From Paraescarpia echinospica (taxonomy: Eukaryota > Annelida > Polychaeta > Sabellida > Siboglinidae), in NCBI GenBank assembly GCA_020002185.1, contig CM034534.1, positions 13,334,034-13,398,033 of the forward strand: a stretch of DNA of 64,000 bases, read 5' to 3'. The notes under the pieces were generated by a model that had not been told where the DNA came from, searched no databases, and saw nothing but the letters and a program-made list of their open reading frames with translations. Below are positions 41,647 through 56,460 of this stretch, piece after piece. Positions within the stretch are counted from its first letter, which is position 1; each line of letters begins with the position of its first letter. A program made the position numbers and the translations under genes.

Positions 41647-44600
41647 GTAGGTATAACTCCTTATGTGCTGTTACTGTGTCCGTTCCTTGTGTATTACATG
41701 TAGTCGCATCCACATGATCGCTTGTCCTTCTTGCGCTGTTCGTGTGTTCGTGTATGTTGTGTTCGTTGCGTTCAGTCAGCAGCTGCGGGTAACTGAACTG
41801 GAGAATCACAAAACAGTTGGTATAGTCTACGTATTGTGTTTGCAGTTCATCTTGTTGTAAGCAAACTATTAACAGCACTGCCAGCGAACGCGTGGACACG
41901 CACGACCGATTAACAACGTTGTGTGGTTAGACTTCAATGAAGTGGACTCTCGCTATAATAATCCTTTTATAAATTAACCATACTGTTACGATATTCCTTA
42001 TACCAACGGACACACATACGCGTTCACGAGATAATATAATTTAACATTTGCTTCTTCTAACAGGTTAGATAAACCAAGGGCGATAGAGCGAGAGGGAACT
42101 GTAATTATCTACTTATTAGTTATCATATTCTTAAAACTAGTAACAACAATAACAGTTGTCATCATTACTACTGGTATCCGTATGAAGTCATTCTGGTCGA
42201 CGGTGAAAATTAGGTGTTTTATAGTGAACAAACAGGGCGCCCAATTAAGTTTATGCAATGCACATACATAGTACTTTGTCGGACCCCGCAATGCACATTC
42301 GCCACGGCGCACTCAGTCCGAATAATCACGATAGTGGTTCGACCTTTTGCTACCGCGACGCCTTGTCTTATCTGCGAGCCGAGACATCGCCGAATGTCCC
42401 ACGGCGTCGCTAACACCTGTGCCACCAATATACCGGGTGTCACTGGCTCTAGTGTCACTACCACCTATATCATTATGACGTGTCTGACGTCACGGGCGTC
42501 ACTTTCGGGCGTAACACGAATATCCCTGACACCGGGAGTGTCATTGCCGCATGCGACAATGCTGTGCTCGATAGGGAGGCCGAGGTGATGCGGTGGTGTT
42601 TTGGACTCTCGGACATTGTGGTCACTTCCTCATACTCGGACATTATATTGTGAGACGACAAGTCTTGTTGGCCGTTATGCAAGCGGTGTCTCGCGTCGCT
42701 TCGCTGTCGCATTAGCGTAATATACTCATCATGTCTTCTACGTTGTGTATCTGTTAAGCCTTAAACTAAAAGGAACTTAACAAAAGGCAGCAACGGTAAT
42801 ACAGACCCGATCATTTTTTGTAGAATTACTTGAAAGTTGACGGTATTAACTACCAGGTACAAAGAAGGATTAACGCACGAATGTATGTAGTCAACCGCGG
42901 CAGCTCCGTACGTAACGACGAGCCGCGCTTCGGTTGCGTGATTCTGTCTAACATTCGGTCGTTGTGAAGATCCCGACGCACGCCGTCTAACAACGAAGCG
43001 GGCGAAACTACTAAAGATGCACAGACTGCAACGTTCATCAATATGTAGCCGCGTAGTTATGTCAATAACCTTTTTAATAATGTTCAATGTTTGCTTGCAT
43101 GCGAGAAATACATCTCTCTCGGAAGTATCCCAATCTCATGATTGAATCGTTCGCAATAGTTAATTAATACTATATGGCATTTCAAATTGAATCGAATACC
43201 AACGAAGATTATGGAAATCCCAAACTGCAAATATAGTGCACATATTTTTTTTACATAATGCAATTATTTTGGATTGTTAAACGACGTAGAGTGTATAATG
43301 TATTATTCAGAATTTAGTGCATACTAATAATAATTATAGTTATTATAATAATAATAATGATACACTGTTTCAGTAGTTGTCACTTTGTTTTCCCTGCGAC
43401 CAATACATCCACTGGTCATCAGCGCGGTAAACTGTCCAGAACGTTATTTGAACCAACGCGACCCGAATCCAGACCAGACAACTCGCTTTCACCCTTGCCC
43501 GGAGGTGACGTAGGCGACCATTGATCGACGGTTAAAGTGATAATTATATTAAACTACATGTAGGGCCCATTATCACCTCTTATATTCCAAATGGATCCCC
43601 TTTTAATACAACACGAAAACATTTACAAACCGGTAACTGTATTAGGTGTTTTATGTACTTTCCGGGAGGTTTTACAACGATCCTTCCGGTAGTCTACATA
43701 TTGTCTGTATTCGTGAACACCGCCAATAGCTGTATATCCCCACAAAAGCTACACAGCAGCACTTGGAATGTCGACGGAATGTCTTACGAGGGATTTGATC
43801 AGACGACAGAACGATTAGGACCGAAGTTTGTCTTCAGGGAGGTGTTTGTGCGTCGCGTGGTCGTGCTGACATACACGGCACAGGGCGACCGGACGGCTGG
43901 AGTGAACCCACTTCACTCGGCCGCGTCGGGTTCGTATGGAGTGCGTATTGCGCACTTTGCACCGCCATTAGCATCGCCGATTGTCTGCCGAATTATTCCG
44001 GGATCATCTTCCCACGGTCTGTCGACGGCGTGTGCAGACACCGCTGAGTATCGCCGAGTACCGCCGAAGTCGTTCGGCTGCGTTCGGAAATGTTCGGTAA
44101 ACCTCGATCGTGATGACTGAATCGCGCCGCCCCCAGAAAGCGAGGTCGGTTTTGTGCAAACTGATATTAATTACCAACAGTGTTAATGATGTTAATAATA
44201 AAATAATAATTTACATTTACAAGGAACTTGTCGTTTTCGTGACTTTTTAAAGGACCAACGTCGCTGTATAATCGGTTTTCTCGGTTGAATTGGTTTATTC
44301 GGTAGAAAACGGTTTCATGCGGTACGGTGTAGTATGCGGTACTCACGCGACGATTTCAACCACACTATAATCCCGCGATCAAAATACCATCACGCCCCAT
44401 AAAAAAATAAAGACCAATTCTTACTGCAAACGGAACGACCAAACGAACGAACCACAATATAAAAAAACTAGCACCATTTGGGAAAACTCGTCCGTGAAGT
44501 TATCAGTCGAGTGTCATTTGCCTTCCAAACTCCAGAATAACACTGATTACCACTGCACGTAGGTAATCGCGAATGAGTAAGATCGCAGCAATGTATTCCA

Positions 44601-47600
44601 ATGTGGCTACGACTAACTTGTGCACATTTAAATGCGACATGGATTTCCGTATACGATTCATTATGACCGCCGAATAGAAATAAGTGTTTAAATTGCTTTA
44701 AAATTTGTTTTCCGTTTTTTCTAATAACCGTACATGTGTGTCTGTCACGTGGTCATCCGGTCGGATATATAACATACAGTTATAAGTCAGCACGATCTTT
44801 TCCGACTTAATCTGGCCCATAGGTTGACACAATATCGCCACAAACACTTTGATGTCAGTGCCGCCAACCGTTACGTATGTCGCACATAATACATTACCCA
44901 TGACTTCATACTGCAACGCAGATAAATAAACCCATCCGCTTAATGTAACAAAAAAACATAAGATAGCAAATTTGTTGTGATTATTTTCTTTAATAAAAAG
45001 TGTTGGCAAATTATATACATTCCATAATCCAGCAAACAAAATGTTATGTTAATGTTATACAGACAAGTTGTTGCTGGATGCAAACGAATGCTAATCGCGG
45101 CTAAAGTTTAAATTAAGAAGAAGTCCTTCGAGTGGTCGTTTGTAGCGTTTTTTGCTCGAGAATGCTCGTCGATGCATACACTCGGCATATGCATACCCGT
45201 TATACCGTCCTTGCTATCTCTAGCGTTCAGCTGTGACATGTCAGCCTGGTCGACAGAGGCAAATGTTTCGGCATTCCACGTAGCCGCCAGGATATATTCT
45301 CGCCATCAAATATTATGTTACGGTAATGTTCTCGCCGATTGAGGCCGAAACGAAATGGACGTATCGTAGATGCTTCTTTGGGATTCTCAATGTCACACCA
45401 TGGGTTCTCATCCGGGGCTTCTCTCCCGCGTACGAGTCGCGTTTTTGGACCAATCAACACGTGGCAATTCAGGCTGACGTTTGGGAATTATTATTGCTGT
45501 TGATTGTTGGAAAGTTTTTACAAGAAACGAAAAGTCACCCCTTTGTATCGGCTAATTTACATCTTAATGTAGCCTTTATGTCAAATTGTATTGACCTTTT
45601 TGTCCTCAATACAAAATCCACGGTTTCTGTTTAATCCGGAGTGTTGGATTCTTCGTAATTAACGTGAACTTGTAAGCACTCCTACATTATTCACACCAGC
45701 AGTCTGAACACGATGCCATCGGTTTAACGAGAATGAATACTAGTTTAGCAAGCGTTAACAACATTGCCATCTAAAGCAGCATCCTCGGTAATGGTAATCG
45801 GACAAGGAATCCATTCCGTTTTCTCATTGATTTCTATGTTAAACCTACACATTGCCCGACCCTGGTAACCAGCCGTCTTTGCAGCTGGTGGAACGAGACA
45901 CGTTGTACTGTTTCCCGATGACCACCATTCTTATTATGCAAGATACAGTTTGTTTACCGCGGCCATAGATCTCTCACTCCGTAACACCAGTTCACTGGTC
46001 TGGTTTGGCTCGACAAAAACTGCGCGACGCGTCAGTATCGTGTCGCCGGCATGCAATGTTTACGTCAAAATCAATTCACCATAATCTGAACGGCCAAATA
46101 GCAGGTTCCTGCTACCCGGACACCCGAGTTGCTTGCTGCCGTGGCTGCATGGTGACTAACCGGTTGTAAGGTTGGAACAGTCACATACACCTCATACGCA
46201 CTCGTGTCCCAGTCGCACAACCCCTACTCGTGTAGCGCCGTGGTGGAGTGGCTAGAGCTTCGGACTCTCAACCGAGAGAACCCGGGTTCGAATCCTGTGC
46301 GGCGGTGTCGAACCTTGGGCAAGTTCGTTCATTATACGTTGCTCCAGTTCACTCAGCTGTATGAATGAGTACCTGGCTATAGACAGTGGCGGACATTTGT
46401 GTACGAATAGTCTTAATTAATTGCAGCGTGGCTGGATTCTTCCCAGAGAAGTCGAGATGGTGTAGCTGGTCTGCCAGGGAGTAAAGCGCTTTGAGCAGTC
46501 CTGAGGACCGGATATTGCGTTGTATATTAACTTAACGTTACCTATTTGTTCCCAAGAGGAGCGGGAAAAGTCCCCAACAGTCGCTTTAATCAGTTGTGTA
46601 ATCCATCTCCAGAAAATTGCTCTCCCGTTAGGAAGCGATCCTTGCGAATGTATGTCGTTGTTTAAACTCGTGTACAGTATGAAGCGGAATGAATTCCTTG
46701 TCTTTCTTATCTCATGGAATGGCGTATCATAAGCTACGGTAATACACCATAGCCTTCATTAATGCGTGGTTTTATGACACGTAAAGAGGATCAGTGCTTA
46801 CGTGTATATATAAGGTCTGACGGCCGCTGCTTTGCACAGACCTCCAGTGGACGGCCGATCTATATCGGGCCAACGCTAGCGAAATGACGGACGAGCGCAT
46901 GTAAATATTTACTTCTCAACTACGCTAAAGCAACACGACACTATCAGTTACATCGCCTCGATAACGACCAACTTCCTCGGCGCTGCCTTTGTTCTTAAAC
47001 GATACACGTTATGAGTATGTGAAGGCATGCGCACTGAGTCGCGCAATAAGCACGCACGCGTGCATAGAGAAACAAAGTGTTTGCGAAGTCTGAGGCATAT
47101 GTATGTTTATTACACGTGCCGCACAATGCCGGCGTATAGTAAGCCTGCTCTTTGCGGTTGATGCTGTTATGTAGGTCAGTGGCCCACGGAACGTATACGT
47201 CACGTTCCCGTCTATGCTACTCGCCTGCGTCTACATAAGCGCGCAGCCGACACAGAGAAGGCGGATGCTAGCAGCTACTGGTTGAATATTAGAATGCATT
47301 TGCTGAAACAAAACTATGCTCAAAGAAGTTAGACAACGCGAACGAACACGTTAAGGAAAGCACACACGCACGAATGAAACGGTTAATAAAATATGTTTTT
47401 TGTTTTTGCTTGCACCCACACAAGCACACACGTACACACGCACGCAGGGCGCGTACATACAGTGCACACGACGTACCGACTCCGTAGGTTTCCCACATCA
47501 TATGGCGATAACAAAGCGGGACGTCAACGCCTCGTATTGCCCCCTCGACCCGCTGCTCATTTAAAGTAAATACACCCGCGCCACAAAGGCCCCATCACTG

Positions 47601-50600
47601 TCGCCTCGATCGAAGTGGTGGCGGATTCATCGACCTACACGTGTGATCGCGGAATTAGCATTCATGTATTTTACCGCGGCCGACCTACGCATTTCGGATT
47701 AATGACAACATGAATATTTCATAGCGACACGTCTTCGTCGCTGCTCCGAACCCTCGCCCGAACGGAGCCAAGCGGTTCCCAAAGCGCGGCCGCTTGTAAA
47801 CTGTCAGAGAGCGGAAGCGAAATCGGCCACGCGTGACGAAGGTTGCGTCAGGCGGCAGTGGGTATAGTGACAGTCAGTGCTGACATCTGCCGGATTGTCG
47901 TGATGACACCAGGTGTCGCTGCAAGTTGCGACAAGTGTGAGCGTAGGATGGGTAGATTTGTCACGTGCAGAGTGAAAGGAAAGGGACGGGGAGGAGGGAT
48001 ACAGTGTAAGAGAAAGGAAAACGCAACACAAGATGACAAAAGGAATGTAGAGTGTACATCGCTATGGAATGAATAGAATCAATAATTGAATGTAGCAAAG
48101 GGAGTGTGAGAATGACAGACAGAGAAAGAGCGTGGGGGACGAGGGCGAAGGGTTTGGGTAGAGAGAGGGTGAGTGAGAGAGGAAAGGATGGGTCGAAAAG
48201 GAGAGCGAGTGAGAGCGGTAGATAGGGACGGAGGGACGGAGGGACAGACAGGCAGACAGACAGACAGACAGATATATATATAGAGAGATAGAGGGGGGGG
48301 AGAGAGTTTGAGAGGAAGAGAGGGAGAGAGGGAGAGAGGGAAAGAAATAGAGTGAATGAATGCTCACTTTGGTAAGAGAGAAAATCCTCGCTTTCTTAAA
48401 AAATCTTTGCGGTGCACTACATCCAAATTCCATTACGATACTGGAATACCAATGACCAAAAAACCTACATCGTTTGTAAAATATAACACACACAAACCGT
48501 TGCCCAGGTTGTCTGTACAAACAGCACAATCGCACGGATATTCACGCGTTTTTCTTACTCCATAAACCTTCCCGAATCTTGTTTCCGGGCTCGCATACTT
48601 TGGCTGGGAGAAGGGAAATGTAGATTTACAAGTCCAACTTGCTTGATAGTGCCTGGTCGTCGGGTGTTGGGCTGGCCGCCTTCCCCGGATGTCGCCTCTT
48701 TAAATCAGCCGATAACCAGCTAATGCAACGGAAACTCGAAGGAAATAGCCTCATGACGACGGTGTGACGTGGTACCAACTTAACGTTATCGCGTGAAAAT
48801 ACTTAGGAATGTCGCAAATAAAACGCAAATAAAACTACACACCGATATCTGTAATAGGAACCACGATATAAATATGTGAAGGAAAAGACCTTTACGTGAG
48901 CACTGTAAGTGCTGGTTCGAGTTTAGCCAAATGTATTGTAGATGTAGCAAACTAAACCAATTAGTCTCCTGCATTTGAAACTGGTACGTCGTTAACCCGG
49001 GTGGATAATCCGGATAATTCGGACCTAATTTAATGCGAAAGGAATTTCCAAACGCTAATACACTTCGTTATGATTCGTTTATCGATTAATCCTGATATAA
49101 ACACAGTAGAACAAAGGGGCCAGTCTTACAAGGTTCCATTGTAAACTCATCCTTATTGAAGACTTCGTCGATTGACGCACTTCGCTGGTATTTTAATATC
49201 TATACGATACACGCTTATAGACATTCGAATATCATTTGTTAAGCACACATGTTTTCTTAGTAACATGTCGTGTTGACCCTTCAGTTGTGCTTCTCCCTCT
49301 TGATTAAATTGTTTGTACGCGAGATCGGATTGATATTCGTGTATAAAAGCGGCTCACCAAATACAGTTTTCAATGGGGAAATCAAAAAGCTATTTATTAC
49401 TCAAGGAAATCGAAACCCGTGAGAAATACGGCTTTTGTGTGACATGCTCGGCAGTACCTGCTTTGAATATTAATGGTTTTCATGTAAAACTATTTTGTAA
49501 CTTATGTGTGTATAAGCCTGTTGTTTCATTGATATGCTATTTTGTAACTTATGTATGTATAAGCCTGTTGTTTCATTGATATGCTATTTTGTAACTTATG
49601 TATGTATAAGCCTGTTGTTTCATTGATATGCTATTTTGTAACTTATGTGTGTATAAGCCTGTTGTTTCATTGATATGCTATTTTGCTTGTTCCAAACGAA
49701 TTTGATTTTGTCTGTATTCATGTGATAATAATATAATATTATATTAACTGTATATTTCCTACCAACGTTACCTGTCCAAGTGTACAGTGTATATTAACAT
49801 TTAAACTGACTTTGTCAGTTGTGTGCATACATGCTACACGTACCGATGATTTCATTGCGAACCTGTGTTGTACTATACACCCGTCTGCGTTGCGTTGCAG
49901 CAATACCTGAACAAGTACGGCTACATCAACTGCACGTACGCCAGACGCCTTCAACGGGACGTCGACTTCGCCATGTTCGAGGAGATGGACGAGGTGGACA
50001 AGGTCCGAGCCTCCCACAAGAAGGCCTGCAAGACCGCCGAGGTTCTCGCGGCGCTCAAAAAGCTTCAGTCGAAACTCGGTCTGTCTCCGTCGGGAGTCCT
50101 CGACGGCGAAACGAAGCAGGTACTGAGTAGCGGACGGTGTGGAAACAAGGACAACGACCACCCACTGTTGGTCGCGTCGAAAGACAACTCCACACGCGCC
50201 GGCAACGCAACCGACGACACGACGCGAGCGCATCGAGACAAACGCAGCTTGCTGGCGACCATCATCGGCGGACGGAACAATCGCAGACCGTCGGCGTCAG
50301 TGCGGCGTCGTAAGCGAATGCTCAACGAGATTATGGAGCGCATTGCGAATGAGAACGAGAGCGAACGAGACCGGGTTCTACCTCGCCGGAAGCGGTCGAC
50401 ACCCATTGATCGGGACGGAGCGAGAGGGGACGCCAGGTACTTGACAAAGTTCAAGGAGTCAGATGATCGACCCATCACATGGCGCCTCCTGCAGGCCGGC
50501 TACAGCAAACGGTTTCCGGTGATCGAGCAACAGAGCATGCTGGAGCTCGCCTTCCGGATGTGGTCGGAAGTAGTGCCTCTGCGCTTCCGGCGGCAAGACG

Positions 50601-53600
50601 GAGGAGACATTGACGACGTCGATGTACAAATCGCCTTCGGCAAAGGTAAGGTTTCGTTTTGTATTATGGCCTAACTTCGTTTTACGGTCACCTCGATACT
50701 ACAGCCATATCGCAAGTAAGGTCCCGTTGGCACAGTCACAAATTATTTTCATACAATAAACTATAGGAAATTAGTCTCACTAATACGGCCACCTCGTTAT
50801 TCAGATTGTTTTTGTCCAGTCCCAAGGATAATAGCGCGGTTCCAGTCTACTGTTTTGTGTTCTCGAGAAAAGTCAATAATGCAGTCTCTTCCTCTGATTG
50901 GTCCATGGTCTCTACGCTGGTGTGATTTCACCAAGACTGTGTGTGTAGTGCGTTGGCTGCATTTGAAATTCTGAAAGGACTGCTTGAATTAAAGCTTCTT
51001 TTCCTTCTTAAAATAACGTGTGACGTAAATGACAAAACCGCCGCTTGGCAGTTAGTGTGACTGGTGCTCACAGCTGTCGGTACACCAGCATTTTACCGCT
51101 AACCTAATTCTTCAAGTGCAAGTGTTTTGCATTACATTAACTTTAGGAACACGCCAATTAGGTGGTCATACATTAGACCACGGTACAGCCATTTCTCGGA
51201 GACCTGGTCACCATTACACAGACTCGTGTGGTGTTAATGTGTCTTGCAAGCACTATTGCTTACTGACTCGGCATACTTGTAAATTGTACACGTTCATTCG
51301 AGGAAATGGAGTGATTCCATCAGATGGTAACAGTCGTACGGATATCTGTCTCTTTCTCGGCGGAGTCAAGCAGCCAGGCGAGAGTCGGTTAAGCGAGACT
51401 AAGCAAGCACTAGCGAAGGCTCTGTTGGCTCCGTGCCCTACTTAACCAACACTCCCCGTGAGCTCCCCCCAACTCAACGTTTCCAGTTCGACGTCGGGAC
51501 CGCGTAGTGACTGCCTCGGGCGAGTTGTCTGATGTTACGCCAAGTTACCCGCAAACCTTGGCGCAGTGGGCGTGAAACTACAACCAGTGATTGGCAGAGG
51601 TGCCACCGTCGTCGGCGAGGGTGTCATTAAGCGTGCTCTTACTGCTAGGTCCGTGAATGGGTTTAGCGCCATCTGTACGTGTGGTTTTGTAAGCGCCAGA
51701 GGTAGAACGGTGCGGTGGTCGCAAGGGAACCTCTTGCCCGGGGGCGGGGTAGTTAGGAACCGGGACGACGGGTTGTTGGATCGGACGTCTCACTGGAGGG
51801 GTCTTATGGTGGGGTCTTTATGGAGGGTCTTTAGTGTTATTAGTATTCCCCTTGCGTTTAACCTAATGTATATCCTGTTTGGAAACTAGGACAAATCGGT
51901 AACGAAGAACATAGCCTATCATAGTTCGGACGAATCGCCACAGGTGTGAACACATCTGACATTGCGTTTTGTCCTAAACTTGTGTTGCGTCACCAGCGCA
52001 GTTACAATACAACTGATTAAAGTAGTTTCCTAAATACATTCATAATAACCATTTTTTTAGTTTGCGCATGGTGACTATGGCTGAGACAGTGTGTGCATTG
52101 TCCGACGTTAGTGCGTATCTGGCTACAGTTCCTAGAACTGATGAGAATACTTGTTCTTTGACGTTTTTCTGTCACACAGTGAAGTCATTAACCATACGAA
52201 TACGGGTTCAGCCATTCTAGTGGTATACACGGAAATTATGGATGACATATGACATCATGACGTCATTGGGGTTCCAATTAACGCGACCGGCTTCGCTCGC
52301 AATCGACGCCATCTTGTTAGCAGCGACTGCGCATGCGTCGGATGCGCAATATAAATCTGTGTCAGTAGGTGGGTAAGGATGACGTGTGTAGTAGTCTCGG
52401 GTAGCCGTCTTACTCGCGGTCCGAATCACTCTGACTGGAACTTTCATGTGGCCCGACCCATTGCCGACACTTAGGGAAAAGATAGCTGCCATTGCTGCCG
52501 ATGAGTTGGACAAGAGTCGACGGATTTAGCGCAGGCCCTGTTGATACGGTCGTTAATGCCGTCTGTCATTGTCTAGGCTAGTATCTTTCATAGGTCTTAC
52601 TTCTGTCTCTTCGTTATCTCATCGTTCTCACGCTGTTCTCATTTAGCAAAAAAACTTATACGACCAGAGCACATTTCCAGTGGAAAGTCCCACGACCACG
52701 ACGTCTCACGGACAATAATGCCATAGGGATACGCATCAAAAGTGTTGTTAATTCAACAACCCGACAGCTTGAAGCATTGCGTTCTATTGTTAGTTGACAC
52801 ATGGTTATATTCGTTTTTACGTATCTGTATATTGTCTAACAAAATCTGAATATTCTAGATATCATTACAATGGATGATGTGACATTGAGCTGATTACTAT
52901 CCAGGGTTTTCACAGTTGGGTAATTTCGCAGGACATTTGTAAACGTTTCCTAGAAAACAGTATACCACAGTGCCAGCACGCGCCATCGCACATTGCTTCA
53001 ATCATTGCGCAATCGTTACGATTAAGCGCTCACCGTCAGCGGCAATACTGCATCAAGCTACGTCCCCGTATGAAGTGAGTAACCCCATCAGAGACGTTCA
53101 AACGTTCACTTCTGATGGATACCAATATACGGCGCCGCTTTTTCGATAACATTACCCTTTCCGTGTCGGGGCCAAGCTAGAAAGTGCCGCCATTCGACCC
53201 CATCCAATTCAATACTACCTGATTCCGTCATGCGCTAGCGTAAAAAAACGTCGTCACTACACTGGGCATAGTTGCGAACCCGGTCAAACGGCGATGTAAT
53301 TTTCATTGAAAAACAAACAAAGCTAAGTAGGCTTATTGGTTGCGAAGTTGTCGGAGCTCGGTGGGGTTGCACGAATTACAGTTGACCCCGGATGTTTGGA
53401 AATGCTGTTTACATCCAATGTACTTGCTTACTTACTCGAGATGTCCGCTTAACGTAGTGACATGGTCAATTCGTTCCAGCGAGTATGTCCGATGTATGCA
53501 GTTTAAATCGTGGGGTTGGCTCTATTAAAGAAACAGGGATGTCACAAGTTTGTTGCGTTTGAGAAGGATTGTTTCTAACCGATTCTAATTGATTTTTGTT

Positions 53601-56325
53601 GCATGTCTCAGTTGCGAAGCTAAGTTCTAAATAATCCGTTGCTGTCACTGCGGGTTTAAGGATAGACACGGAATTACGAACATATTAAAAATCAGCGTGT
53701 CAGTCAGAGTGCGACCTATTACCGACCTCCCCTGCACCGAATGCTCAGTGAAGCGTAGGACCAACGTAGTTTAGCTTTTCAACGAAATCGCTCTCCTCTT
53801 TTCTTCCTTCTCTCACTCTCTGTCTCTGTCTGTCTGTTTGTCTCTGTATCTCCCCCTCCCTCCCTCCCTCCCTCCCTCCCTCCCTCCTCCCTCCTCCACT
53901 CCCTCCCTCCTCCCTCCCTCCTCCTCCTCCCTCCTCCACTCCTCCCTCCCTCCCTCCCTCCCCTCCTCCCTCCCTCCCTCCCTCCCACTCCCTCCCTCCC
54001 TCCCTCCTCCCTCCCTCCCTCCCTCCTCCTCCTCCTCCCTCCCTCCTCCCTCCCTCCCTCCCTCCTTCAACCCCGCGTACTTCCACTGGCCGAGTCGTGC
54101 CGCAAAGTTAGCCCAATTAGACAGACCTAATTTACAGTGTTCGATTAGTTGCGAGAATTGTGGTCTCGGGGTGGCGTCAATGGGCCTAAACCAGGGCGGC
54201 GTGCCCGATGAACGCGGTGTGCCAACCCGATGGCTACACCTGCTGGCTTCGAGGAGGCCGTCGTGGATGTAAACGATTTGTCCGGCGCCGACCACCGGCA
54301 TACGGGCGAGCGCCTATCGTGTTCCCAGGCACGAGCCTTGCGGGCCCTGCTTCCCCGCCGCCGGCATCGCCTCCCGGGCGTGGAAGTCCCGGCGTCACTG
54401 CTTCTTCCCCGCAGCTGTGCGCGCAGGTCGATTGGCTTATGTCGTCTCGCGTACGGGGAGACATCACAGTGCTTCCGCTTCCGAGGCACGCCATTTTGTT
54501 TACACGGAATGCAGTGCCTTGTTCAGTGTATGTGCAGAATTAGTGTATTCCGCAGTGAAAGATTAGGACCTAATTGTCGAATGTGGACCTGAATTCAAAA
54601 GAAATGTTAATGTGTCATTTAAACGATCGTCATAAAACAAACCGTATAAAATGTATAAAACAAAACTGGCACAAACGTTCAATTGACCTTCTGGAATTCA
54701 CTGGCTTTAAATCGGCACTGCGTGTCGATAAATTTATACAAGTGTGTATCGTGGCCATGAAACGCCGGAAACAAACATATTTAGCCTTGACCATGCTGTC
54801 GAGATCTGGGGTACGTTGCCACCGTTTCGGCCGCACTTTGACAACACGACGGCGGCGATAGCGTTCACCAATACGGAGCGATGTCGTGGCGACCGAGTCA
54901 CGTTCACATCGTCCTCGAGATAAGACGTCATGGGAAACGACCAACTAGTGGCGAGTCTATGCCAAATTAAGATGCGCACCACTCCGGCTTCCGATGCAGG
55001 AATAAACCGATGTCATAATTAGGTGCATCAAAACGCATACTCTAATGGGCTCAGATTACAATATGTTTCCCCCTGGCAGCCTCTGGACGGTTTTGTGCGA
55101 TTGCTAATGAAACTGATCCACTAAATGTATTAATATCCACTGTCGTTGTGTAATTGTACTGTCACGAGTAATGTTTGGATATGTCGATGTAATGCCTGAA
55201 TGTGTCGTTGTCTGGCTGTGTCAGCGTAATGCGTGGGTACGTCAGTGTAACGTCTGGGGGTGCCATTGTAATGTATACGTATGGTGATAATGTATGGGTG
55301 TGTCGACGTAAAGTTTGGGTGTGTAGTTATAATACCTGGATTCGTGGTAAAAACATCTTGCTGTAAATCGCAGTAGACCTCTCCACCCTGCTAATTATAC
55401 ATGCATCGTGTCACTATTCAACGCGTGCCGCCTAGACATAACCGGAAGTGGCGTAGCGTGCGCGCGCATCGCGTTTGCATATCGCACGTTGCGTCCACTC
55501 GACACTCCGGGGCTATCAGCGACAGTAACCCAGCTTTGAAGCCGGTTTTGATTTCTACCACTCCCAGCAGTGCGATGTCACAGCTGCCGACTACTTACTA
55601 CCAACGGATAAATACCGCGATAAGGGTCTTTGGAAATGCGCGAAACGGCCACTGTAGAATGTGTAAATCAACGAGCGGTTTGTAAACGCCGACAGATGGC
55701 GTAGGCGTGCCACTTTCCGCCCTGCCGATATCGTCGTTTGCGTAAGAGGGAGAAGGCGTTGCGAGATAAGCTATTGGTCGTTGCACTAGGGAAATAACCG
55801 CGGTCTACCAAAGTACTCTTGCATGCGAATTATAATACACGGTGAGGAATGTCCTATCGACCTTTGAAGTAAAACGATGCATTTGTAGCATAGCAGACAC
55901 ATCGAAAGCCACGGAATAACAGCGCATGCTGTTTTATTGCTGAATGCTGTCGTATCTGTTGTTCTCACTCATAAAACGTTTAACGAAAGCGACGACATTC
56001 CATAGTATTAAGGAAACACCCACATTATATCAATCTGCGGTTTTAGATTGTGCTCTGCCGCAATTAACTCCTCGGGGTTTGCTCGTATTTACGTCGACAA
56101 CAATGACACGTTTGCTGGAAACCAGATTTTAATTATTTGAAATTTTTTCGTGTTGTATTGAAAACGCTAAATCGTCAAAACACGCACACGAACGCGCACG
56201 CACATGCCCGCGTGTACATGCACGCGTGCACACAAACACACACGCACGCACGCACGCACACACATACATACACATTGTCAGACAAGGCTAGCGATCCTTA
56301 GCTTTATAATTGATTTTTGTTATTC

Positions 56326-56363
<38 letters not shown>

Positions 56364-56418
56364 GAATAAAAAAAATCAATTATAAAGCTAAGGAATGTAA
56401 AATTAAGGTACAGTGTGT

Positions 56419-56460
<42 letters not shown>

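Larger units (their letters stand above)
41647..49900 (+). other. MMP21 intron 1 (8.25 kb)
   Basis: The boundaries are set by in-frame joining of exons 1 and 2 (phase 0). Contents are a complete tRNA-derived SINE (46227-46530), a 47-bp minisatellite (49490-49687), a purine-rich tract (about 48110-48355) and a 155-codon open frame (43653-44120, +) that begins with a hydrophobic stretch but matches nothing I know. The remainder (41700-43650, 44121-46226, 46531-48109, 48356-49489) is unremarkable; only short ORFs are present. Confidence 0.85.

Noticed and set aside
44698..45039. 113-codon minus-strand ORF in MMP21 intron 1
   Set aside because: AT-rich hydrophobic composition and no motif; antisense to an intron with no splice-site support.
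46231..46305. A functional tRNA gene
   Set aside because: A and B boxes are present, but the acceptor and anticodon stems pair imperfectly and the sequence runs on into a SINE body found elsewhere in the window.
49490..49687. CRISPR-like array
   Set aside because: Units are directly adjacent with no unique spacers, and the genome is eukaryotic.
49739..50478. Minus-strand ORFs of 137-164 codons over MMP21 exon 2
   Set aside because: Shadow frames of a GC-rich coding exon.
52130..52175. Hammerhead ribozyme core (CTGATGAG)
   Set aside because: The partner GAAA core and flanking helices are absent.
53745..54301. Gly/Arg/Glu-rich and Ser/Pro-rich ORFs in intron 2
   Set aside because: Translations of the CCT tract.
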